Notes: generated by a model not told the origin, from the sequence alone. A stretch of 64,000 nt of DNA from Nonomuraea angiospora (GCF_014873145.1 NZ_JADBEK010000001.1:992001-1056000), one strand, 5' to 3'; shown: positions 7,800 through 16,983, counted from the first letter of the stretch. Numbers and translations: made by a program.

Positions 7800-10700
7800 A
7801 TGCGAACATCACGCCTGCTTCCCGCCCTCGTCGCAGCCTTATTAGGGCTGTGGCTGTCCGCGGTACCGCTGGTGGCACACGCAGCCGCTCCGCAGTTCAA
7901 GGTGCTGCTGTTCACCAAGACCGCGAGCGGCGCCTACCGGCACGACTCCATCCCCGCCGGTGTCGCGATGTTCCAGCAGATGGCGACCGACAACAACTTC
8001 CAGCTCGACCAGAGCGAGGACTCCGCCGTCTTCACTACCGCGACCCTGAACACCTACGACGCAGTGATCATGTTCCAGACCAGCGGCATGGTCTGGGACA
8101 ACGACGCCCAGCGTCAGGCCTTCCAGGCGTACGTGCGCAGCGGCCACGGCGTCGTCGCGATCCACAACGCCACCGACATGAACATCGAGACGCAGTTCCC
8201 CTGGTGGGACCAGGTTGCCCTGGCCGGCGCCCACATGACCGCGCATTCATCGATCCTGCAGGGCACCGCCAAGGTGGCCGACAAGGTTCACCCCTCCACC
8301 AAGGGGCTGCCGGATCGCTGGGTGCGCACAGAGGAGTGGTACAACTTCGACAAGAACCTGCGCGGCTCGGTGCACGTGCTGGTGACCGCGGACGAGACCA
8401 CCTATGACGCGGGGCCGAACAAGATGGGCGCCGACCACCCGATCTCCTGGTGTCACAACCCGGAGGGCGGCCGGCTGTGGGCCACCGCGATGGGCCACCA
8501 GGCGTCCTCCTATTCGGAGTCGTCGTTCAAACAGCACCTGCTGGGTGGGGTGAAGTGGGCGGCGGGCGCGGCGTCGGGCGACTGCGGCGGCACCGTCGCG
8601 GCCCGGTTCCAGAAGGTGACCCTCGACGGCGCACCGGATCAGCCGATGGAACTGGACGTGGCCGGCGACGGCAGGGTCTTCTACATCTCGCGCTCGGGCA
8701 AGGTGAACCTGATCCCCGCCAACGGCGGGGGCACGCGCGTCATCGCCACCCTGTCGGTGTACGACGGCGGCGAGGACGGCGGCATCGGGCTGGCGCTGGA
8801 TCCGAACTTCGCCACCAACGGCTGGATCTACGTCAACTATTCGCCGTCCAACGGCGGCGAGGTGAACCGGGTGTCGAGGTTCACCTTCAACGGCACCAGC
8901 CTCGACCTGGCGAGCGAGAAGAAGATCATCGAGGTGCCGGCGTACCGCAACGTCGACGAGCCCGGCCACACCGGCGGCTACCTCGCGTTCGGGCCGGGCG
9001 GGAACCTGTACATCGGCCCGGGTGACGACACCAACCCCAACGGGTCCAGCGGCTACGCCCCGATCGACGAGCGGCCGGGCCGGGAGCATTACGACGCCCA
9101 GCGGTCCGCGGCCAACACCAACGACCTGCGGGGCAAGATCCTGCGCATCCACCCCGAGGCCGACGGCACCTACACGGTTCCGTCCGGCAACCTGTTCGCG
9201 CCCGGCACCGCCAAGACGCGGCCGGAGATCTACGCGATGGGCTTCCGCAACGCGTTCCGCTTCTCGGTCGACAAGGTGACGGGGTGGATCTCGGTGGGTG
9301 ACTACGGCCCCGACGCCGGCGCCGCGAACCCCAACCGCGGTCCCGAGGGCACCGTCGAGTGGAACCTCATCAAGCAGCCGGGCTTCTACGGCTGGCCGTA
9401 CTGCGTCGGCAACAACATCCCGTTCAACGACTTCAATTTCGCCACCAACACCTCCGGCGCGAAGTTCAACTGCTCGGCACCCGTCAACGACTCGCCCAAC
9501 AACACCGGGCTGACCAATCTGCCCGCGGCCAAGCCCGCGACCGTCTGGTACAACTACCACGCCTCGGCCGAGTTCCCCGAGATCGACTGCTGCGGCGGTG
9601 CCGCCCCGATGGGCGGCCCCTTCTACCGCTACGACGCCGCCAGCGGCTCTGACCGCAAGTTCCCCGAGTATTTCGACGGCACGCCGTTTGTCTACGAATG
9701 GAGCCGCAACTTCGTCAAGGAGTTCCGCCTGGACTCCTCGGGCAACCTCCTCAAGATCAACCCCTTTGCGGCACAGCTCGCCCCGCACGCGCCGATCGAC
9801 ATGAAGTTCGGTCCGGACGGCGCCCTGTACATGGCCGACTGGGGCAACGGCTTCGGCCACGCGAACACCGATGACAGCGTCTACCGGGTCGACTACGTGG
9901 CCGGAAACCGCGCGCCCCTGGCCAAGGCGAGCGCCAACCCCGACTCGGGCGCGGCACCCCTGACGGTGGCGTTCTCCTCGGCCGGCTCGTCCGACCCCGA
10001 CGGCGACGCGATCACCTACGCGTGGGACTTCGGCGACGGCGGGACCTCCACCAGCGCCAACCCGTCCCACACCTACAACGCCAACGGGACCTACACGGCC
10101 AAGCTGACCGTACGGGACTCCGGCGGGAAGACGGGCAGCGTCACGTTGTCCATCGCCGTCGGCAACACCCGTCCCAAGGTCGTCTTCTCGGCTCCGCCCG
10201 ACGGCGGGTTCATCGACTTCGGTGACCAGGTGGCCTACACGGTGAACGTCACGGACCCCGAGGACGGCGCCGTCGACTGCACCAAGGTCAACGTGATCAC
10301 CGCGCTCGGCCATGACCAGCACGCCCACGACACCGGCCAGTACACCGGTTGCTCCGGAACGGTCACGACCACCGCGTCCGGCCATGACGAGGCCGCCAAC
10401 GTCTACTACGCCCTGTCCGCCGACTACACCGACAAGGGCGGCCTGAAGGGCAGCGCCGGCATCACCCTGCAACCCAAGCACAAGCAGGCCGAGCACTTCA
10501 CCGGCTCGTCCGGAATCCGGATCGTCGACGAGCCCGGAGCCGAAGGCGGCAGGCGCATCGGCGACATCTCCAACAACGACTGGATCTCCTTCGGCCCGAT
10601 CAACCTGTCGGGGATCGACACGGTGTCCTTCCGCGTCTCGGCACCGTCCAACACCGGGGCGTCCATCGAACTGCACGCCGACTCGCCGACCGGAGCCCTC

Positions 10701-11276
10701 GTCGCCTCCAGTCCCGTGCCGGCGACCGGGGGATGGAACACCTACGTGTCCCTGCCCGCGGTGCAGGTCACCGATCCCGGTGGCACCCACAATGTCTACG
10801 TCGTGTTCAAGTCGCCGTCCGCGAACTCGTTCGACGTGGACTCGTTCACCGTCAACGGCAAGGGCGTCGGGCAGGGCGACGGCTCGCCCCCGGGCAGCAC
10901 CAGCGCGCTGCGGGGTGTCGGGTCGAACCGGTGCCTCAACGGCGCCTCGCAGACGAACGGCACACAGGTGCAGATCTGGGACTGCAACGGGCAGGCCGGC
11001 CAGCAGTGGACGTCTACCGCCGCGGGTGAGCTGCGGGTGTACGGCAACAAGTGCCTGGACGTGAACGGGGGCGGGACGGCGGACGGCACCGCCTTGATCA
11101 TCTGGGACTGCAACGGGCGGGACAACCAGAAATGGCGGTTCAACGCCGATGGCAGCATCACCGCCGTCGGGGCGAACAAGTGCCTGGACGTCAGCGGCGC
11201 CGGCACCGCCAACGGCACCAAGACGCAGATCTGGACGTGCAACGGCCAGAACAACCAGAAGTGGACCCGCGTCTGA
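7800..11276 (+). CDS. Secreted ThuA / PQQ-type sugar dehydrogenase / PKD / CBM / ricin-lectin protein
   Basis: A 1158-residue secreted protein. A Sec signal peptide (ending near AHAAAP, about residue 29) is followed by a ThuA-like glutamine-amidotransferase-fold domain (about 32-255), a soluble glucose/sorbosone-dehydrogenase-like beta-propeller (about 265-700), a PKD domain (SSDPDGDAITYAWDFGDGG, about 705-790), a CBM6-like beta-sandwich (about 880-1020) and a ricin-type trefoil with three QxW repeats (QQW, QKW, QKW; about 1035-1158). ThuA proteins are linked to 3-keto-disaccharide metabolism, so an extracellular sugar-oxidising role on a polysaccharide surface is plausible but inferred. The ATG at 7800 follows GGAG. 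Its promoter shares the operator of the preceding ABC operon. Confidence 0.9.
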   Translation: MRTSRLLPALVAALLGLWLSAVPLVAHAAAPQFKVLLFTKTASGAYRHDSIPAGVAMFQQMATDNNFQLDQSEDSAVFTTATLNTYDAVIMFQTSGMVWDNDAQRQAFQAYVRSGHGVVAIHNATDMNIETQFPWWDQVALAGAHMTAHSSILQGTAKVADKVHPSTKGLPDRWVRTEEWYNFDKNLRGSVHVLVTADETTYDAGPNKMGADHPISWCHNPEGGRLWATAMGHQASSYSESSFKQHLLGGVKWAAGAASGDCGGTVAARFQKVTLDGAPDQPMELDVAGDGRVFYISRSGKVNLIPANGGGTRVIATLSVYDGGEDGGIGLALDPNFATNGWIYVNYSPSNGGEVNRVSRFTFNGTSLDLASEKKIIEVPAYRNVDEPGHTGGYLAFGPGGNLYIGPGDDTNPNGSSGYAPIDERPGREHYDAQRSAANTNDLRGKILRIHPEADGTYTVPSGNLFAPGTAKTRPEIYAMGFRNAFRFSVDKVTGWISVGDYGPDAGAANPNRGPEGTVEWNLIKQPGFYGWPYCVGNNIPFNDFNFATNTSGAKFNCSAPVNDSPNNTGLTNLPAAKPATVWYNYHASAEFPEIDCCGGAAPMGGPFYRYDAASGSDRKFPEYFDGTPFVYEWSRNFVKEFRLDSSGNLLKINPFAAQLAPHAPIDMKFGPDGALYMADWGNGFGHANTDDSVYRVDYVAGNRAPLAKASANPDSGAAPLTVAFSSAGSSDPDGDAITYAWDFGDGGTSTSANPSHTYNANGTYTAKLTVRDSGGKTGSVTLSIAVGNTRPKVVFSAPPDGGFIDFGDQVAYTVNVTDPEDGAVDCTKVNVITALGHDQHAHDTGQYTGCSGTVTTTASGHDEAANVYYALSADYTDKGGLKGSAGITLQPKHKQAEHFTGSSGIRIVDEPGAEGGRRIGDISNNDWISFGPINLSGIDTVSFRVSAPSNTGASIELHADSPTGALVASSPVPATGGWNTYVSLPAVQVTDPGGTHNVYVVFKSPSANSFDVDSFTVNGKGVGQGDGSPPGSTSALRGVGSNRCLNGASQTNGTQVQIWDCNGQAGQQWTSTAAGELRVYGNKCLDVNGGGTADGTALIIWDCNGRDNQKWRFNADGSITAVGANKCLDVSGAGTANGTKTQIWTCNGQNNQKWTRV

Positions 11277-11299
11277 GCGTCGTGTGACGTCCGAACCCT

Positions 11300-11329
11300 G
11301 GAGCCGGCCGCTCTCCTGCGGCCGGCTCC
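11300..11329 (+). terminator. Factor-independent terminator after the ThuA gene
   Basis: A perfect 11-bp stem GGAGCCGGCCG / CGGCCGGCTCC (11300-11310 and 11319-11329) with an 8-nt loop lies 24 bp after the stop codon. There is no U-tract, as is common for actinobacterial terminators. Confidence 0.75.
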
Positions 11330-11345
11330 AGCGGCCTGGACGGCC

Positions 11346-11478
11346 GGGGCGTCGGAGATGTGGATGTGGCCGCGCCGGTCCACCACGACGTCCTCCGTCC
11401 GCGCCACGAGCCGGCTTGCGGGCATCGGGCCGTACCCGCGGGTGGGGGTCCGGTGGTACGAAGTAGCGCACCTCGCAG
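11346..11478 (-). pseudogene. Relic of an LVIVD/beta-propeller-type protein C-terminus
   Basis: Read on the minus strand across a frame change, EVRYFVPPDP is followed by TRGYGPMPASRLVARTEDVV and VDRRGHIHISD. This resembles the last repeat of LVIVD-type secreted propeller proteins. Both ends are missing. The adjoining 11480-11678 stretch holds no gene I can support. Confidence 0.45.
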
Positions 11479-11678
11479 GCAGACGGGCGTTGGACACGTC
11501 GTACACACCGCATCGATCCGTGGATCAGGTCGCTCCGCTACGAGCCCTGCCGCCCCCGATGGATCCAGGGGGCTGTCAACGGCCGGCCCGAGCGTAGTCG
11601 TGTACCGTACCGGATCCGATCACCGCTCCGGAGCGATTCGTCGCCCCGCGTACGTCGACGAGACAGGTCGCCCGCAGT

Positions 11679-12701
11679 TCAGGGACGTACGAAGCGGTCG
11701 TCGAGCGCGGCCTGCGCCGGCGGCGGCGCCCGTAGCCCCGTGAAGGCCAGCGCCGCGGACAGCACCCCGAGCAGCGCGCACTGCCCGCACGCCGTCACCC
11801 AAAGGATCGTGCCGACCTCGCCCTCGTTGGCGTAGGCGAGCAGCGACAGCCGTGGCAGCAGCAGGAACAGGCCGTAGATCGACAGCGCGAGCGGCCACGA
11901 CGACGAGCGCCTCCGGGTCAGGGCGAGCACCCCGCTCACGGCGAACACCGCTATCCCCGCCCCGGCGGGGTCCATCCACAGGAACATCCAGGGCGAGTCG
12001 ACCCGGCCCCAGGGCAGGATCTGCGTCCACCCCTGCAGGGCGAGCGCGCCGCCCACCGGCAGCAGCGCGAGCCACCACGGCCGCCGGACAGGAGGCATGT
12101 CGGCGTGGAACCCGGCCAAGAGCGCGATCACCGGCACCCCGGCCGACGCGAGGTGGGCCGCGTCCTCCAGAGGCAGGATGGGCTCGCCCGCGACCACGTG
12201 TTCGATGAGGAAGTGGACCGGCGGCAGGACACCCGGCAGAGCCGCGATCTTCGCCTCACGCGGGCGGCCACGCATGATCGCCGCGAAGGCGACGGCGGTG
12301 CAGGCCCCGGCGATCGTCACCACGATCTCGAGCAGCCGTTTCGGCGAACCGGGAGCGCCGAAGAAGTGGAATTCGCCGTCCGCGCCCAACCCGCGCAGCA
12401 GGTCACCCACGCCCGAGAGAGCGACGGACGCCTGGAAGGCCAGCCCGATCAGGGCCAGGAGGCGTACGGTCTCGCCTCAGGCGAGGAAGCGGGGCGCCGA
12501 GCCCGCGGCGCCGAGCCGGATCCGTACGGACAGGGCCAGCACGCTGGCGATCTCGCTCCAGGGCGGCCGGGGGTTGATCTCGTCGGGCGCGTCGCCGTAC
12601 ATCTCCATGAACGCGTCCACCATCTCCTCCTCGCGCTCGGCGCGGTAGGAGGCGGGCAGCAGGCGGAGCACCGAGCGGTAACGCTGTTCGAGCAGGGTCA
12701 T
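11679..12701 (-). pseudogene. Membrane protein gene interrupted by an in-frame TGA
   Basis: The N-terminal part (MTLLEQRYRSVLRLLPASYR..., 74 codons from ATG 12701) stops at TGA 12477-12479. The same frame continues without another stop to 11679 as a hydrophobic protein with several membrane segments (for example LALSIYGLFLLLPRLSLL). The context FLA-stop-GETVRLLALIGL suggests a TGG-to-TGA change of one Trp codon. The head resembles actinobacterial proteins encoded just after PadR regulators, and its start overlaps the stop of a PadR relic (ATGA). The downstream half alone could start at a GTG at 12410. This could be a genuine nonsense mutation or a sequencing error. The function is unknown. 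Confidence 0.7.
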
Positions 12702-12905
12702 GCGGCACCTCCGGCCGTCCGTGCGCGCAGCAGGGTCGTGGCGACGCGCGCGGTTCCTCCATGCGGGCGGCCTCCGCGCGCAGGGCCTCGGCGCCGTCGT
12801 CGGTCAGGCGGTAGTAGCGCCGCAGGCGCCCCCTGCTGTGCCTCTTCGCGGTCGAGCGCGATCAGGCCCCCGGCCGAGAGCCTGTCGAGTACGCCGGGGT
12901 CACCG
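12698..12905 (-). pseudogene. PadR-family regulator, frameshifted C-terminal relic
   Basis: Minus-strand fragments VLDRLSAGGLIALDREE, then in a shifted frame RLRRYYRLTDDGAEALRAEA, match the winged-helix wing and C-terminal helix of PadR regulators (the RRYYxLTxxGxxAL hallmark). The reading returns to another frame for VATTLLRARTAGGAA, whose stop overlaps the next gene (ATGA). The N-terminal DNA-binding half is lost at a junction near 12900, where plus-strand coding sequence of a different gene begins. Confidence 0.7.
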
Positions 12906-13045
12906 GCGCGGACTGGGGCAACCTCAACCTCAAGCAGGCGTATGCGCGGGCCACCGCCTACGCGGCCAGGCAATTGAGCGACGTGACCCTCGCCGAGCGC
13001 GCCTGGCAGGAGCTACGCACCGGGCGAGCCCACGACCCGGCCTAT
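12893..13045 (+). pseudogene. Plus-strand fragment of a secreted lyase-like protein
   Basis: An open plus-strand stretch encodes GADWGNLNLKQAYARATAYA and LAERAWQELRTGRAHDPAYR. It resembles the C-terminal alpha/alpha-toroid part of Tat-exported exo-rhamnogalacturonan-lyase-like proteins. No start or full domain is present. It butts against the PadR relic, marking a recombination scar. The family name is tentative. Confidence 0.4.
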
Positions 13046-13071
13046 CGACTACCTGGGCACCGGCATGTCTT

Positions 13072-13656
13072 TCAGGAGGACGGCGCGCCGATCCCGAACA
13101 CTTCCATCAGCTGCGCGAGGGTGCGGTAGTAGCCGATGAGGACGACGAGCTCCACGACACCTTCGTGTCCGAGCACGCTGACCATGGCCTCGTACTCGTC
13201 GTCGTCCAAGGGCCGAGGGGTGTCTTGCAGACGTCGGCACAGAGCGTAGGCCGCCCCTTCGACGGGATCTTCGGAGGCGAAGGTGCCGGAGGCCAGGGCG
13301 GACAGTTCTTCTTCGGTGAGCCCTGCCGCGCGTCCCACCCGCTCGTGGGCGTACCTCTCGAAGTCGCTCCGGGTGGCCGCTGCGACGGTGAGAATGGCGA
13401 TCTCGCGGGTTCGGGCGCTCATCTTGGTGCGGTAGCGCACCGCCGCGCCCAGCTCCTGAAGCGCCCCGCCGAGGGCGGGCGCGTACAGCATCACGCCGAA
13501 GGGGCCGTTCAGCGACCCGTCCCGGTCCTGGACCGCGAAGTGCTGGGGACCAGTGACGCGGGGACCTGAGGTGATTTCTTGGTAGAGGGCCAACTGTTCC
13601 TGACTCAGCGCGGCTCGCGTCAGTTTCGGCAGGCGGGGGGCAGAGGCGTCGTGCAC
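13072..13656 (-). CDS. Carboxymuconolactone decarboxylase-family protein
   Basis: A 194-residue soluble all-helical protein. GPFGVMLYAPALGGALQELG followed by SARTREIAILTVAA and the helix with ATRSDFERYAHERVGRAAGL is the core of CMD/AhpD-like proteins. The canonical CxxC is absent (it reads as ATRSDFE), so a peroxidase-type thiol mechanism is unlikely. These proteins are often decarboxylase- or hydrolase-like auxiliaries of aromatic metabolism. A hydrolase relic lies just upstream and may have been its operon partner. The start ATG at 13656 is weakly supported. Confidence 0.8.
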   Translation of the reverse strand: MHDASAPRLPKLTRAALSQEQLALYQEITSGPRVTGPQHFAVQDRDGSLNGPFGVMLYAPALGGALQELGAAVRYRTKMSARTREIAILTVAAATRSDFERYAHERVGRAAGLTEEELSALASGTFASEDPVEGAAYALCRRLQDTPRPLDDDEYEAMVSVLGHEGVVELVVLIGYYRTLAQLMEVFGIGAPSS

Positions 13657-13687
13657 GTGGATGTCCTGTTCGTGAGCGTCGTGTCAG

Positions 13688-14100
13688 AGACGGGTGGTGG
13701 AGAACTGTACGACGATCGCCAATGGTCTCGTCCTCGTCGAACGCGCGGCCCTCGTGGTTGGCGCCGTCCAGGAGCAGGCTCTGTGCGCGGCCGCCGGCTG
13801 CCCGCATCGCCTCTGCGATCCATCGGCTCTGCTGGGCCGTGGTGATGGCGTCGCCCGTCCCGCGCAGCAGCAGCGTCGGAGGGCTTGCGGGGTGGACGTG
13901 CGTGACCGGGCTGAGCGCGGGGAGGTGCTCCTCGGTGAGCTCGGATTCGGGTACGCCCGCGAGCAGGGCGGGGTCGGGGCGAGCAGAAGGTCTGCCGTGT
14001 CCATCCAGGCATAGGGCGGCCCTTCCACAACTCCGGGACGCGCCGATCCACGCGCGGCAGTACGCCAGGAGCATGCGCATGCCTTGCAACGCCGGCGCCG
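13688..14100 (-). pseudogene. Alpha/beta-hydrolase C-terminal relic with frameshift
   Basis: Minus-strand frames give YAWMDTADLLLAP, then after a one-base shift PDPALLAGVPESELTEEHLP, PTLLLRGTGDAITTAQQSRW and LLLDGANHEGRAF. The last parts contain the acid (GTGDAIT) and His (ANHEG) regions of esterase/lipase-fold hydrolases. The half carrying the nucleophile elbow is missing. Breakpoints are approximate. Confidence 0.6.
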
Positions 14101-14123
14101 TTCCACGTGTCGCTGGATGGTTC

Positions 14124-14720
14124 TCAGGAGTTGGGCTGGGGCGGCTGAACGAGCCCGGCCACGGCGCTCACCACCGCGGCCCGGCGGCTGGCGAGATCGT
14201 GGAACCCGAATTCCGGTTGCAGCGCCTTCAGTGACCAGGCGGCGCTGTCCCAGCTGATCACCACTCCGATCACCATGGCCATGAGCTCCGCCGGCGGGAT
14301 GTCGTTGCGAAGCTTGCCCGCTTGCTGAGCGGCCGCGATCGCGACGACCCTCGCGCGGTATCCCGCGACCTCGGGCTCGAAGGACTGTTCTCGTTCCAGC
14401 CCTGCCCACAGGTAGAGCCGCCGGACGTGCGGCCACTTCTCCAGGCGGTCGAACAGGTCGCCGGCGTAGCCGATGAGGTGATCGTCGCCGAAGGGGATCG
14501 ATGCCGCGAGCTCCAGGAAGGTGTCGGCGACGACCTTGTCGAACAGCTCTTCCTTGGTGCCGAAGTGCATGTAGATCGACCGCTTGTTGGCCGCGGCGTT
14601 CTCGGCGATGCGATCGACCCGGGCACCGGCCAGACCGTACCGGGCGAACTCGTCGACCGCCGCTTTCATGAGTCGCCGCTTGGTCTCGGTGGCGTCAGGT
14701 GGCATCCACCCATCGTACAT
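14124..14720 (-). CDS. TetR/AcrR-family transcriptional regulator
   Basis: A 198-residue repressor. The N-terminal HTH reads AAVDEFARYGLAGARVDRIA, then NKRSIYMHFGTKEELFDKVV, the TetR signature. The C-terminal ligand domain has a Trp-rich helix (VVISWDSAAWSLKAL). The start may be the ATG at 14720 or, more likely for the family, the ATG at 14705 (MPPDATETK). It is divergent from an SDR gene across about 77 bp containing a palindrome, so it probably represses that dehydrogenase and itself. Confidence 0.9.
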   Translation of the reverse strand: MYDGWMPPDATETKRRLMKAAVDEFARYGLAGARVDRIAENAAANKRSIYMHFGTKEELFDKVVADTFLELAASIPFGDDHLIGYAGDLFDRLEKWPHVRRLYLWAGLEREQSFEPEVAGYRARVVAIAAAQQAGKLRNDIPPAELMAMVIGVVISWDSAAWSLKALQPEFGFHDLASRRAAVVSAVAGLVQPPQPNS

Positions 14721-14754
14721 AACTATCCAGGGATTTACGTACGGCGCGGCGTGC

Positions 14755-14766
14755 TGTATGAATACA
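14755..14766. promoter_or_regulatory. Candidate TetR operator, TGTATGAATACA
   Basis: TGTAT-GA-ATACA is a perfect palindrome in the short divergent gap between the TetR and SDR genes, 32 bp from the SDR start. A looser pair GTAC...GTAC spans 14716-14742. Operator function is inferred from position only. Confidence 0.45.
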
Positions 14767-14797
14767 TCTAGTTAGTTACAAACGAAGGGGAACCCTC

Positions 14798-15673
14798 ATG
14801 GGCACCTGGTTCATCACCGGAACCTCCTCCGGCTTCGGCCGTGAGCTCACCGAACAACTGCTCGCCCGAGGAGACCGGGTCGCCGCCACCGCGCGACGCC
14901 CGGAGTCCCTCGACGACCTGGCGGCCCGCCACGGCCGGCAACTGTGGCGAGCCCGCCTGGACGTCACCGACACGACCGCGCTGCGCCAGGTCGTGGACCG
15001 CGCGTTCACCGACCTCGGCCGCATCGACGTCGTGGTGTCCAACGCCGGCTACGGCCTGTTCGGGGCACCCGAGGAACTCACCGACGAGCAGATCGACCGG
15101 CAGATCGCGACCAACCTCACCGCCTCGATCCAGCTCGCCCGCGCCGCCACCCCGCATCTGCGCCGGCAGGGCGGCGGACGCTACATCCAGATCGCCAGCG
15201 TCGGCGGCCAGATCGCCTTCCCCGCCATGAGCCTCTACCACGCCACCAAGTGGGGAATCGAGGGATTCTGGGAGTCCTCCGCCGCCGAGCTCGCGCCGTT
15301 CGGCATCGGCGTCACGATCGTCGAGCCCGGCATGTCCCGCACCAACTTCGGCGGCGGCGGCGCCGTCCTCGGCGCACCGCTGCCCGAATACGCCGACGGC
15401 CCGTCCGGGCAGCTGCGGCGCGTGCTCTCCGGCGAACTGCCGCCGCTGCCCACACCTGGCGACCCCGCCAAGATGGCGGCGGCCATCATCGCCTCCGCCG
15501 ACCAGGCCGAGGCGCCGCTCCGCCTGACGCTGGGCTCCGACGCCTACGAGCTGGCGACCACGGCCCTGCGCGGCCGCCTCGAAGCCCTGGAGGCCGGGCG
15601 AAGCCTTGCCTACTCCACCGACGCCGACGACGTCGTCCACGCACCTGCCCTCACCGCCTCCACCTCCCGCTGA
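14798..15673 (+). CDS. SDR-family oxidoreductase
   Basis: A 291-residue classical short-chain dehydrogenase: TGTSSGFG (residues 8-15) is the NAD(P)-binding glycine motif, NAGYG the structural Asn, and YHATKW the catalytic Tyr-xxx-Lys. Arg after the first helix (ARRPES) suggests NADP preference. The start ATG at 14798 follows AAGGGGAA. It is controlled in all likelihood by the divergent TetR. A second, broken SDR gene follows 11 bp downstream and once formed an operon with it. Confidence 0.9.
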   Translation: MGTWFITGTSSGFGRELTEQLLARGDRVAATARRPESLDDLAARHGRQLWRARLDVTDTTALRQVVDRAFTDLGRIDVVVSNAGYGLFGAPEELTDEQIDRQIATNLTASIQLARAATPHLRRQGGGRYIQIASVGGQIAFPAMSLYHATKWGIEGFWESSAAELAPFGIGVTIVEPGMSRTNFGGGGAVLGAPLPEYADGPSGQLRRVLSGELPPLPTPGDPAKMAAAIIASADQAEAPLRLTLGSDAYELATTALRGRLEALEAGRSLAYSTDADDVVHAPALTASTSR

Positions 15674-15684
15674 AGGAGCCCGCC

Positions 15685-16214
15685 ATGTTCGATTTCACCG
15701 GCAGACCGTCCTGATCACCGGCGCCTCCGGCGCGCTGGGCACCACGCTGTCCGTCCAATTCGCGCAGGCCGGCGCGAACGTCGTCGCCGCGTCCCGCAGC
15801 CGCTAGGACGAGGTGGCCGAGAAGGCCGGCGGCAACAGCCTCGGCGTCCGCCTCGACGTCACCAGCGAGACGGAGTGGGCCGAGGCGATCACCCGGGCTC
15901 ACCGCCGCGCCCGGCCTCGTCGCCTACAGCAGCAGCAAATGGGCACTGCGCGGACTCACGCGCGCCGCGGCCAAAGAACTCGCCCGCGACAGCATCCGCG
16001 TCAACGCCGTCCACCCCGGCATCATCGAAACGCCCCTGGCCTACGACCCCGACGGCAACCCGATCGTCCCCGTCGACAACCTCGCCGTCCCCCGCAACGC
16101 GGCCCCCGACGAGATCGCCGACTTCATTCTTTTCACCGCCTCCGACCAAGCCCGCTTCGCCACCGGCTCCGAAGTCCTCGCCGACGGCGGCTACATGCTC
16201 GGCGCCATCGCCTG
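15685..16214 (+). pseudogene. Second SDR gene, frameshifted and internally deleted
   Basis: The start MFDFTG is followed, after a small deletion, by TVLITGASGALG in another frame, then AGANVVAASRSR, a TAG, and LGVRLDVTSETEWAEAIT. After a large internal gap the gene resumes in a third frame with LVAYSSSKWALRGLTRAAA and VNAVHPGIIETPLA, ending DGGYMLGAIA. The cofactor motif and the catalytic YSSSK remain, but the central strand with the catalytic Ser is deleted. It is clearly inactive. Confidence 0.85.
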
Positions 16215-16755
16215 ACAACAGGCAAGCTCATCACCGCATCAGGGGCAATCGAGCTCACCATTGTTCAGCCTCCGCTCGACGCGGGCGGGTGCCGCTTCAT
16301 GACTCGTCGCAGGGCGCTTGGTCTGCGGTTTTGAGTTGGAGCGGAGGCCTCAGCAGGAGCGCTGATGTGCTGGATGCGTGCAGAAGAGCAGGTGGCGAGC
16401 ATGCATTCGGCTATCTGCGCCTCGCAGAAGGCGGCCGAGAACCGAGAAGTCTCGGAGCCGATTTCCTCTCGCAGGCACCAGGCCATCACCTCCCCGCTAC
16501 TTCACTCAAAGTGAGCGCGTGCTTACTTTGAGCGAGAATGCCGATCCAGAGAAAGGAAAGGTTTCTGCCCATCCTGTCCGCCCTCGTAGACCGCACCACC
16601 ACCGCAACCCCTCCACGGGACAGGTCGGCGTCGGGCCACGCCCTGCGTCTCGGGCGCATGCCGTTCGCCGGCGTCGACCAGTCCCTCGAGGCCCGGTTCA
16701 CCACAGTGATCGACGCACGTGCGAGCTTCCGAGCGACAGGAGCGACAGGAGGGAC
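16215..16755. other. Gap of 540 bp without a supportable gene
   Basis: Short open frames exist on both strands, but none has a recognisable product together with a good ribosome-binding site. The only clear structure is the inverted repeat at 16505-16532. A 9-bp tandem GAGCGACAG occurs twice at 16731-16748, just before the small gene at 16756. Confidence 0.5.
16505..16532. promoter_or_regulatory. 28-bp inverted repeat upstream of the four-gene island
   Basis: CTCAAAGTGAGC (16505-16516), GCGT, GCTTACTTTGAG (16521-16532): the 12-bp arms pair with one mismatch. The even, operator-sized palindrome without a T-run looks like a TetR-type operator rather than a terminator. No intact regulator lies beside it. 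It could control the island starting at 16756/16967. Confidence 0.45.
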
Positions 16756-16983
16756 ATGGGCGACCTGGTCGAGTTGTGGAAGCGGGACATCAGTGATGGC
16801 GGGGTCATCGACGACCTGCTTGACGAGACGCACCCGGGGTTCACCGGCGCGAAGCTGAGCCGGCCGCGCGCTGTGTGCCCGGCGGCGAGGCTTCGGGACA
16901 CAAGGCGGCGCACGGCACCGCGGTGGCCGGCGAGCGCGTGGTTCGGACCATGGGGGAGGGGTTGCCGTGCCGACGGTGGATGA
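16756..16983 (+). CDS. Small hypothetical protein preceding the island
   Basis: 75 codons beginning MGDLVELWKRDISDGGVIDD after a strong AGGAGGG site seven bases upstream. The first 40 residues look like genuine protein (acidic, helical). The Arg-rich tail, which overlaps the next start at 16967, may be out of frame, so this may be a truncated gene. No family is recognised. It could be the first gene of the island. Confidence 0.35.
   Translation: MGDLVELWKRDISDGGVIDDLLDETHPGFTGAKLSRPRAVCPAARLRDTRRRTAPRWPASAWFGPWGRGCRADGG

Noticed and set aside
8247..11513. Very long minus-strand open frame antisense to the ThuA gene
   Set aside because: Arg/Gly/Val-rich composition without domain sense; it mirrors the high-GC coding strand, whose product has clear ordered domains.
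13049..14089. Single 346-residue minus-strand gene
   Set aside because: It splices frames of a hydrolase relic with an antisense reading of the CMD gene; only the first part is meaningful.
15714..15944. Arg/Pro-rich open frames overlapping the SDR gene
   Set aside because: Out-of-frame shadows of the SDR coding sequence without motifs.
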